5,052 bases of DNA, from assembly GCA_025980625.1 (NCBI GenBank), contig JAICXG010000210.1, positions 1 through 5,052 of the forward strand, in the 5' to 3' direction. Shown in pieces: positions 1-5,052 of the stretch; positions within the stretch are counted from its first letter, which is position 1, and each line of letters begins with the position of its first letter. The notes under the pieces were generated by a model. It saw nothing but the letters and a program-made list of their open reading frames with translations. It did no database searches and had not been told where the DNA came from. The DNA is from Chthoniobacterales bacterium. GTDB lineage: Bacteria; Verrucomicrobiota; Verrucomicrobiia; Chthoniobacterales; UBA10450. The position numbers and the translations under genes were made by a program.

Positions 1-294
1 CCACAAATGCTCGTCCGTCGCGGCTTTGATCAACTGGACATTGATGTGCACCGCATTACCGGCTTTTTGCACGCTGCCTTCGAGCAAGCTCGCTACGCCA
101 AGTTGTTGACCGACCTCGCGCAGGTTGTCCGGCGCGCTTTTGTATTTCTGAGTGGAAGTGCGTGAGATAACTTTCAGCGCCGCAATCTTCGATAACCGGG
201 TGAGAATCTCGTCCTGGATTCCTTCGGCGAAATAAGCATTCGACTTGTCGTCGCTCAGATTTTCAAAGGGCAGCACCGCGATGGACTTTTCCGG
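1..294 (-). repeat. Direct repeat copy A: TolB-like domain coding segment
   Basis: This segment aligns without gaps to 2073-2366 (offset 2072). By hand count there are 61 mismatches in 294 bases (about 79% identity), while the encoded 98 residues differ at 12 positions (about 88% identity). Most changes are therefore synonymous, which points to an old duplication under purifying selection. Similarity starts sharply at the codons for PEKS and is absent upstream of it. The left end is set by the window, so the repeat may continue beyond it. Confidence 0.9.
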
Positions 295-687
295 CACCGC
301 CCTCGCAGTTGCCGGCGAACCTATACTCGTTAGGCGCGGACGAAAGAGCTGAAAGGTAAACAGACAGGCGGCGATGACTGCGACGACGATGGTTATCGCC
401 ACGATTCGTCGCCCAGTCCTGCGGGTGAGGGATTCGTTAGGCGCGACATCTTCCTCGCGCTTAATTCCCTCCGGGGTGATCTCAAACGCCCAGGAGAAAA
501 CCAACGCGATCGGAAAACCCAGCACGAGCACGACGACAAAAACCTTCATCACCCACGGCGGCGCCTCGAAGGCCGGAAAAAGAATCGACGCCGCTTGAAT
601 CAGCAGCCAGCTCATGACCGCATAGGCGACCGCAACCTTATAAACGTTGCGCCGCTTCAGCTCGGCGAAAAAGTTGCGCGGATTCAT
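1..687 (-). CDS. TolB-like domain membrane protein, probable TPR protein (3' end cut by window)
   Basis: The reading frame runs from ATG at 687 to the left edge without a stop, giving 229 residues; the C-terminus is missing. The start is fixed because an in-frame TAA lies three codons upstream (694-696) with no start codon between; no Shine-Dalgarno sequence is visible. Residues 1-17 form a basic N-terminus (MNPRNFFAELKRRNVYK). Hydrophobic helices follow at about 18-38, 45-66 and 94-115, with a conserved-looking segment FSWAFEITPEGIKRE (64-78) between the second and third. Residues 132-229 are a TolB-like domain of the COG5616 type (PEKSIAVLPFENLSDDK, then EGIQDEILTRLSKI). This arrangement in known proteins is usually followed by TPR repeats, so the missing part probably encodes them. 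There is no cyclase domain. The gene lies 71 bp downstream of the cyclase-TolB-TPR gene on the same strand and is probably co-transcribed. The function is unknown; a membrane-bound sensor or scaffold is an inference. Confidence 0.88.
   Translation of the reverse strand, partial: MNPRNFFAELKRRNVYKVAVAYAVMSWLLIQAASILFPAFEAPPWVMKVFVVVLVLGFPIALVFSWAFEITPEGIKREEDVAPNESLTRRTGRRIVAITIVVAVIAACLFTFQLFRPRLTSIGSPATARAVPEKSIAVLPFENLSDDKSNAYFAEGIQDEILTRLSKIAALKVISRTSTQKYKSAPDNLREVGQQLGVASLLEGSVQKAGNAVHINVQLIKAATDEHLW
327..334 (-). repeat. Strand-biased octamer CCTAACGA, copy 1
   Basis: Plus strand reads TCGTTAGG followed by CGCG, a 12-mer shared with the copy at 434. It lies in the TolB-like partial gene and uses the rare-looking leucine codon CTA (residues L119-T120). 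Confidence 0.5.
434..441 (-). repeat. Strand-biased octamer CCTAACGA, copy 2
   Basis: Plus strand reads TCGTTAGG followed by CGCG, as in the copy at 327 but in a different reading frame (codons for P83-N84-E85). Confidence 0.5.
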
Positions 688-690
688 TAT

Positions 691-698
691 TCGTTAGG
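691..698 (-). repeat. Strand-biased octamer CCTAACGA, copy 3 (intergenic)
   Basis: This copy lies in the 71-bp gap between the two signalling genes, three bases upstream of the ATG at 687. Its TAA is an in-frame stop that fixes the downstream start, and it sits where a ribosome binding site would be expected. Confidence 0.5.
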
Positions 699-758
699 TT
701 GTGCGTTTTGCGGTGCGAGCGGCGCGAGGATTTTCTCGAAGCGTGGATCCATCGCGAT

Positions 759-3104
759 TTACGGCTTCTGTTCCAGCAATGTCCGGAAGCGGGGATCGTT
801 CCGCAGCGCATCCCAGACCGGTGAGAAGCGCAGATCGGAACGGAGAGGGAGATCGCCCGAATCAGCAAGGCGCGAAAGTGTCGTTATGGCAGCATCGTTT
901 TGTCCAAGCATTACCTGCATACCCGCCACCTGAGTCTCAACAAATGGCCGCGACAAAGCGTCGTCTTTGTAAGCAGCGCGGGCGCGTTGCGCCTCGGCTA
1001 GTGCTTGTTCCTTCTCGCCGAGTCCGGCGTAATCTGTCATGGCGAATGCCGGCAGCATCCGGGCGTCGACTGGGATCTGGCCATCGGGGCCTTTCATCAC
1101 GGCAAGTGCGCGGGTGAACGTTTGGCGCGCATCCTCTCGGTGTCCGACCAACAATTGGGTGTAACCTAAAAAGGTGATGGTGCGCGGATCGTTTGCCCAC
1201 TCTACGGGTTTACCAGCCTTGACCATGGCGATAAAGTCTTCGAGCCGTCGCTCGTAGAAAAGCTGTATTATCCTGGTCACTGCGACGTTAGTTGATCCTG
1301 AGTTTGGATCTATTTTGTTCAGAACAGCGGCGGACTCCGATAACTGGCCTTCCTGCTGAAGATTGGTTGCTTTTTGCGCCAATGCTTCCTCGTTACCGGG
1401 TGAAAGTGTTAGTAACCGGTCGAGGACCTCATCGGAATCCTTTGCTCGGCCCTCATCAGACAAAAGCTCGGCGAGGGTGAAAAGGGTATCGCCATTTTTC
1501 GGGTCGAGCTGGGCGGCGGCACGGTAATGTTGTTCGGCGGCTTCTTTCTGGCCGAGCCGGCGTTCGAGATGCGCCATTTGCTCGAGCACATCGGAGTCGT
1601 TAGGCATACGCTTTTGCGCCTCGCGATATGCTTCGAGGGCACTCGGGAACTGCCGTAATACCCGGTAGCGGTAAACGGCCTGGGCCAGCCAACTTTCGCC
1701 TGAATCCGGCTGGAGAGCTACTGCGCGATCCACCGCCTCTTTCACCGAAGCGCCGCTATCCAGTCCGTTAAAATAGAGAAAGCTCCGCACGACCGCGAGC
1801 CGTGCCCAGGCCTGGGCAAAGTTGGGATCGAGGCGGACCGCCTCGGCAAATTCAGTGGCAGCTTTGGCTGCGCTCTCAACGGTCATCGCCTTATTGACGA
1901 TGTTGACACCACGAATATGAGCATCGTGCGCAGCAACGTTATCTGTAGGCGCTTCTGCAATCGCCTTTTGCTCCGCACCGGTGAGTTGGGCCTTGAGCTG
2001 TCCCGCGATTGTCTCGGCAATCTCCCGCTCGACCCCGAAGATGTTCTTCAAATCGCGGTCGTAACTCTCCGCCCACAAATGTTCGTCAGTGGCAGTGCGG
2101 ATGAGCTGCACGTTGATATGAACGGCGTTAGCAGCCTTCTGCACGCTGCCTTCGAGAATGTTGGCGACGCCGAGCTGCTTCGCGATGTCACGCAGGTTAT
2201 CCGGCGCGCTTTTGTATTTCTGTGTCGACGTGCGGGAAATGACCTTCAAGTCCGCGATCTTCGACAGCCGAGTCAGAATCTCGTCCTGGATACCTTCGGT
2301 GAAATAAGCATTCGCTTTGTCATCGCTAAGATTTTCAAAGGGAAGGACCGCGATTGATTTCTCCGGGATGTTTGCAGCTATCTCACTGGCCCCGACAACA
2401 GGTTCCGAGTGGACCGTGTTACTCTTGTGCGGAAGAGTCCTCCACCACCAGCCGATTCCTATGATGAGCAAGAGAACAACCGCAGCCAAAATCCAAATCC
2501 AGGAGCGCGCTCGTGGCGGCGGCAAACCCGCCGAGCTAGTTGGAGAAGGCGGAAGTTGCCTTTCCCAGGGTAGCACGATTCGAAACAGCTCCATCGGAAC
2601 GGAAATGTTTTTCAATTCCGTTGCGGCGAGCTTTTCGAAGCGTGTTTCGACTGCATTGCGGATCTGCCGTTCCACATCCATCGAGACGCAGATGCCGCCC
2701 GCGCCGGCTAGTGGCTCGATGCGCGACGCGATGTTGACTCCGTCGCCGTAGACATCGCCGCCGCGATGGACCACGTCGCCAATATGAATGCCGATCTTAA
2801 CTTCAATGCGGCGATCAGGTAGGACATCCGCATTACGTTTCGCCAGCGCCCGCTGAATCTCGATCGCGCACTGCGCCGCTTCCAGGGCGCTGCCGAATTC
2901 GACCAGGAAAGCGTCCCCGATGGTTTTGATTTCCGCGCCGTGAAAGTGCGGAAAAATTTCGCGGAGCAACTGGCGATGTTCTTCCAGCAATTCCAAGGCG
3001 AGTTTGTCATCGCGCTGCGCCAGCGCGCTGTAGCCCACCATGTCGGTAAACATAATGGCGGCGAGCTTGCGCTGTTCGATGGACGCGGTCGGATCAGTCG
3101 GCAT
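759..3104 (-). CDS. Class III adenylate cyclase with membrane helix, TolB-like domain and TPR repeats
   Basis: This complete 781-residue protein should make cAMP from ATP. Residues 12-180 are a class III cyclase domain. By motif alignment the metal-binding aspartates are D21 (in FTDMVGYS) and D64 (in KTIGDAF). K60 and D117 occupy the adenine-selecting positions, and N124 and R128 (in YGDGVNIASR) the transition-state positions, so the active site looks intact and ATP-specific. A proline-rich linker (185-197) leads to one membrane helix at about 202-221. Residues 247-375 are a TolB-like domain (COG5616 type). Residues 390-781 are helical TPR-type repeats ending in a WDALRNDPRF motif common at the end of such proteins. 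The cyclase must be cytoplasmic, so the TolB and TPR part is probably periplasmic (inference). The start is secure: an in-frame TAG lies two codons upstream (3108-3110). No strong ribosome binding site is seen. Which signal the C-terminal half senses cannot be told. Confidence 0.95.
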   Translation of the reverse strand: MPTDPTASIEQRKLAAIMFTDMVGYSALAQRDDKLALELLEEHRQLLREIFPHFHGAEIKTIGDAFLVEFGSALEAAQCAIEIQRALAKRNADVLPDRRIEVKIGIHIGDVVHRGGDVYGDGVNIASRIEPLAGAGGICVSMDVERQIRNAVETRFEKLAATELKNISVPMELFRIVLPWERQLPPSPTSSAGLPPPRARSWIWILAAVVLLLIIGIGWWWRTLPHKSNTVHSEPVVGASEIAANIPEKSIAVLPFENLSDDKANAYFTEGIQDEILTRLSKIADLKVISRTSTQKYKSAPDNLRDIAKQLGVANILEGSVQKAANAVHINVQLIRTATDEHLWAESYDRDLKNIFGVEREIAETIAGQLKAQLTGAEQKAIAEAPTDNVAAHDAHIRGVNIVNKAMTVESAAKAATEFAEAVRLDPNFAQAWARLAVVRSFLYFNGLDSGASVKEAVDRAVALQPDSGESWLAQAVYRYRVLRQFPSALEAYREAQKRMPNDSDVLEQMAHLERRLGQKEAAEQHYRAAAQLDPKNGDTLFTLAELLSDEGRAKDSDEVLDRLLTLSPGNEEALAQKATNLQQEGQLSESAAVLNKIDPNSGSTNVAVTRIIQLFYERRLEDFIAMVKAGKPVEWANDPRTITFLGYTQLLVGHREDARQTFTRALAVMKGPDGQIPVDARMLPAFAMTDYAGLGEKEQALAEAQRARAAYKDDALSRPFVETQVAGMQVMLGQNDAAITTLSRLADSGDLPLRSDLRFSPVWDALRNDPRFRTLLEQKP
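1597..1604 (-). repeat. Strand-biased octamer CCTAACGA, copy 4
   Basis: This copy lies inside the TPR region of the cyclase gene and encodes P501-N502-D503. Confidence 0.5.
2073..2366 (-). repeat. Direct repeat copy B: TolB-like domain coding segment
   Basis: This is the partner of 1-294, inside the cyclase gene at residues 247-344. Identity is uneven: the part matching 121-294 has 27 mismatches in 174 bases and 3 residue changes in 58. The part matching 1-120 has 34 mismatches in 120 bases and 9 residue changes in 40. Confidence 0.9.
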
Positions 3105-3112
3105 GGCCTACT

Positions 3113-3141
3113 CTTTTACCGACTATCTCAACAAATAACAA
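3113..3141 (-). promoter_or_regulatory. Weak sigma70-like promoter candidate for the cyclase gene
   Basis: On the minus strand TTGTTA (3141-3136) and TAAAAG (3118-3113) are separated by exactly 17 bases. Each matches its consensus (TTGACA, TATAAT) at 4 of 6 positions. The -10 element ends only 8 bases before the ATG at 3104, so transcription from here would give an almost leaderless mRNA. That would fit the lack of a Shine-Dalgarno sequence. Such partial matches are common by chance, so this is tentative. The rest of the 202-bp divergent spacer (3105-3306) shows no convincing promoter for the plus-strand gene, operator or RNA structure. Confidence 0.22.
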
Positions 3142-3306
3142 TGGCCAAGCAGCCTCGCCAGCGGACGAATTCCAAAACACGCACTGCTGGCACGATTCAC
3201 GAATTGTTTTCGACGGCGGCTGTGTCCGCTGCCTGCAACCGCACGATGTGCATAAGGAAAGCTCGCAATTGAACATTCGTATCGTGCCGACCGTGCTTTT
3301 CACTGA

Positions 3307-4095
3307 ATGATGGACGAAACAAATCGCACGCTTGTTGCCAAGGTCCCACAGGTAACACTCCTCTTCTGGATCATTAAGATTCTCGCGACCACTCTGGGCG
3401 AGACCGGCGGCGATGCCGTCACAATGTCGTGGCTGGGCGAAACAACCGCGGCCAGCAAAGGCTCCGGCTATCTCATCGGCACGGCCATCTTCGGAGTCAT
3501 TTTCATCGTTGCGGTGTTGGTGCAGATCAGGGCAAAACAATTTCATCCGTTCCTCTATTGGCTGACGATCGTCGCGACGACCACGGTCGGAACTACTTTG
3601 GCCGATTATTGCGACCGGTCACTCGGCATTGGTTACACCGGCGGCTCGACCATCCTATTGATTCTGGTGGTTTCATCGCTATTCACCTGGCGCTGGTCAA
3701 CCGGGAGCATCTCGATCGAAACCGTGAATACTCCCAAGGTTGAAGTCTTTTACTGGGTGACAATCATGTTCTCGCAGACACTGGGAACAGCACTAGGTGA
3801 CTGGGTCGCAGATACCAATGAGATGGGATATCTCGGCGCGGCTGCGGTCTTTGGCAGCTTACTCCTTCTAACTGCGCTCCTTTATTACTTCACGAGCATC
3901 TCGCACGCGGTTTTATTTTGGGCCGCCTTCATCCTGACTCGCCCGCTCGGAGCGGTCGTCGGCGATTTCCTGGATAAGCCGGTCGCCAAAGGAGGATTGG
4001 CTCTCAGCCGCTACACCGCTTCGCTTGCACTGCTGGCGGTGATCGTCGCGTTGATCCTGATCTTCCCACAAAAACCGGCTGCCAAGGCGCATTGA
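3307..4095 (+). CDS. DUF347-repeat integral membrane protein (COG4705-like)
   Basis: This 262-residue, highly hydrophobic protein has about eight membrane segments arranged as four repeats of two, matching the DUF347 repeat family, whose members carry four such repeats with a conserved tryptophan. The opening KVPQVTLLFWIIK (12-24) is typical of the family. Each repeat has the same signature W-x9-G-x4-D: W21/G31/D36, W85/G95/D100, W150/G160/D165 and W205/G215/D220. The length is right for a complete member. The start is limited to the ATG at 3307 or the next codon, because an in-frame TGA directly precedes it (3304-3306). No Shine-Dalgarno sequence is visible. The gene is divergent from the cyclase gene across 202 bp and convergent with the propeller gene. 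The biochemical role of the family is not established as far as I know; four acidic residues at equivalent positions would suit ion binding or transport, which is an inference. Confidence 0.93.
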   Translation: MMDETNRTLVAKVPQVTLLFWIIKILATTLGETGGDAVTMSWLGETTAASKGSGYLIGTAIFGVIFIVAVLVQIRAKQFHPFLYWLTIVATTTVGTTLADYCDRSLGIGYTGGSTILLILVVSSLFTWRWSTGSISIETVNTPKVEVFYWVTIMFSQTLGTALGDWVADTNEMGYLGAAAVFGSLLLLTALLYYFTSISHAVLFWAAFILTRPLGAVVGDFLDKPVAKGGLALSRYTASLALLAVIVALILIFPQKPAAKAH

Positions 4096-4152
4096 ATGAT
4101 CGCCCGGTTAGTGGACTAACTCGATAGAAGCCGTGTCATACATCCAAAGCCT

Positions 4153-4246
4153 GTCATCCCGAGCCAAGTCGAGGGATCCCGGCGCGCAAGCTTGAAGGTG
4201 AGTTCCACGGGATCCCTCGACTCCGCTGCGCTCCGCTCGGGATGAC
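4153..4246. repeat. Long imperfect inverted repeat, probable dispersed palindromic element
   Basis: Two nested perfect arms pair: GTCATCCCGAG (4153-4163) with 4236-4246, and GTCGAGGGATCCCG (4168-4181) with 4208-4221. The loop is 26 bases (4182-4207). Between the arms the left side has 4 unpaired bases and the right side 14 (TCCGCTGCGCTCCG). The element fills much of the 190-bp spacer between two convergent genes, so it could help stop transcription from both sides. Neither side has a run of T after the stem, so it is not a standard intrinsic terminator. The sequence style, GTCATCCCGAG plus GAGGGATCC, resembles short palindromes scattered between genes in several bacterial phyla, so a mobile or REP-like repeat is more likely. 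No clear target-site duplication is visible. Confidence 0.8.
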
Positions 4247-4285
4247 GCGCGATTTATGAGACGGCTTGTAGTATAATCGTGGCAA

Positions 4286-5052
4286 TCACTCCGGTCCATA
4301 CACCAGCAGTCGCATCGTGTTCGGCAGAATCGACGGGCGCGCATTAGGCGATGCCGGCGGGCCAAAGTCCGCTGTCGGCAAGTAGATGCGGTGCGTCTTG
4401 GGATCGAGCGCAATCGTGCGCGCGCCGCGTTGCGTTTTTAAGATTTGTGCAACGGACAAGTCGTTAGGCGGATTTTCCTTTGCAATCACAGTTACACCTT
4501 CGCCGCAGGAGGCGAAGGCGAGATGTGAAGCCTGATCGAACGCGCAGCCATCAACGCCTGTCCCGATTGGAACGCTGGCAACAATCTTGCCCGAGGAAGT
4601 ATCGAGCATTTCCATCAGCTTGTTATGGCAGGTGACAAAGAGCCGTTGACGGGCCGGATCAAGCGCGAGGCCGGTCGGTTCTTCGCCGGGCGCGAGTGGC
4701 CAATGCGCTATCACTTCACGCCTGGCGGGGTCGATCACTGCGACTTCGCTCTTGTCCTCGAGGTTAACGTAGACACGACCTTCCGCCGAGTCGACCGCTG
4801 CAAACTCAGGAGTGCCGCCGAGCGGAACCGTCGCCAGCACTTTCGCATCCCTGGAATCGATGACAGTCATTGACTTACCGCTATGGTTAAAGACGTAAAC
4901 CTCTCCACGTTTACGATCATAAGTGATGGCGTCGGGATTCTCGCCCACCTCCAGCTTCCTGATCGTCTTCAACGTTTTCAGATCAACCACACTTACCTTG
5001 TTCTCTCGACCGTTCGTCGAGTAACCGCGTTGCGCGTCCGGCACCGCCAGGA
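4286..5052 (-). CDS. YncE-like YVTN beta-propeller protein (5' end cut by window)
   Basis: An open frame enters from the right edge and stops with TGA at 4288-4286, giving about 254 visible residues. The valine codon GTG at 5044 could be read as a start, but the frame stays open to the edge and the protein there is already in propeller sequence (RGYSTNGRENKVSVVD), so the true start lies outside. Counting that valine as 1, equivalent strands VSVVD, MTVID, VAVID and MEMLD end at D21, D63, D105 and D148, with a fifth, VTVIA, ending at 188. The spacing is 42, 42, 43 and 40 residues, as expected for propeller blades. Between them recur turns such as GENPD, GGTPE and GEEPT. Full-length relatives are about 320-340 residues and usually have a secretion signal, so the signal and first blade are probably missing here. 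No enzymatic residues or heme CxxCH motif are visible. The role may be binding or scaffolding outside the cytoplasm, but the substrate is unknown. Confidence 0.9.
   Translation of the reverse strand, partial: LAVPDAQRGYSTNGRENKVSVVDLKTLKTIRKLEVGENPDAITYDRKRGEVYVFNHSGKSMTVIDSRDAKVLATVPLGGTPEFAAVDSAEGRVYVNLEDKSEVAVIDPARREVIAHWPLAPGEEPTGLALDPARQRLFVTCHNKLMEMLDTSSGKIVASVPIGTGVDGCAFDQASHLAFASCGEGVTVIAKENPPNDLSVAQILKTQRGARTIALDPKTHRIYLPTADFGPPASPNARPSILPNTMRLLVYGPE
4461..4468 (-). repeat. Strand-biased octamer CCTAACGA, copy 5
   Basis: This copy lies inside the propeller gene and encodes the P-N-D of NPPNDLSV. It has the same orientation as the four copies in the signalling genes, over 2.8 kb away. 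Confidence 0.5.

Noticed and set aside
374..598. Plus-strand ORF of 74 residues
   Set aside because: It is antisense to the membrane module of the partial TolB-like gene and has low-complexity Thr/Ser content.
595..1117. Plus-strand ORFs of 112 and 138 residues
   Set aside because: They are antisense shadows of the TPR end of the cyclase gene and the start of the next gene, rich in arginine and serine as expected from a wrong frame.
1917..2751. Plus-strand ORFs of 146 and 144 residues
   Set aside because: They lie antisense to the cyclase-TolB-TPR gene, whose domains are clear, and encode no recognisable protein.
3094..3546. Minus-strand ORF of 150 residues covering the divergent spacer
   Set aside because: It overlaps the DUF347 gene antisense and the cyclase start, and shows no domain; the two flanking genes have clear family matches.
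4153..4246. Intrinsic bidirectional terminator
   Set aside because: The stem is strong but no T-run follows it on either strand, so the call was kept as an inverted repeat with only a possible terminator role.
4108..4413. Minus-strand ORF of 101 residues across the convergent spacer
   Set aside because: It is a translation of the palindromic element (SRAERSGVEGS and LDLARDDR are what this repeat encodes) plus an out-of-frame part of the propeller gene. It has no family match that I recognise.
327..4468. Integron attC sites: all five octamers contain GTTRRRY, and four contain GTTAGGC
   Set aside because: No paired RYYYAAC core at attC spacing was seen, most copies lie inside intact genes, and no integrase or cassette array is present.
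4625..4873. Plus-strand ORF of 82 residues
   Set aside because: It is antisense to the propeller gene, whose blades are regular across this stretch.
5042..5044. GTG start codon of the propeller gene
   Set aside because: The frame is open to the window edge and the residues on both sides fit the interior of a YncE-like protein, so the gene is treated as cut at its 5' end.

Overview
The window reads as a piece of a moderately GC-rich bacterial chromosome. The protein families and the intergenic palindrome would fit a soil Verrucomicrobiota (Chthoniobacterales-like) or Acidobacteriota genome. That placement is an inference from how the proteins look, because no rRNA or marker gene is present. 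There is no phage, insertion sequence, CRISPR, tRNA or rRNA gene.

Left two thirds (1-3104, minus strand): two signalling genes in tandem, read right to left. The upstream gene (3104-759) encodes a complete 781-residue protein: an N-terminal class III adenylate cyclase domain, one membrane helix, a TolB-like domain (COG5616 type) and a TPR-rich C-terminus. After a 71-bp gap comes a second gene (687-1, cut by the window edge). It has a different N-terminal half, a membrane module with three predicted helices and no cyclase, followed by a TolB-like domain that is 86/98 residues identical to the first. The two genes are probably co-transcribed and share one domain with swapped N-termini.

Middle (3105-4095): a 202-bp divergent spacer, then a plus-strand gene for a 262-residue membrane protein of the DUF347-repeat family. 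Its four repeats each carry the same W-x9-G-x4-D signature.

Right (4096-5052): a 190-bp convergent spacer with a long imperfect inverted repeat, probably a dispersed palindromic element. It is followed by the 3' part of a minus-strand YncE-like beta-propeller gene that runs off the right edge.

The membrane protein and the propeller show no clear functional link to the signalling pair. The most interesting points are the domain-shuffled cyclase/TolB paralogs, a strand-biased octamer (TCGTTAGG on plus, CCTAACGA on the coding strand of the genes that carry it) that occurs five times, the fourfold acidic signature in the membrane protein, and the palindromic element. I did not find a convincing wholly new system. 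The cyclase/TolB-TPR pair is the best candidate for an undercharacterised signalling unit.
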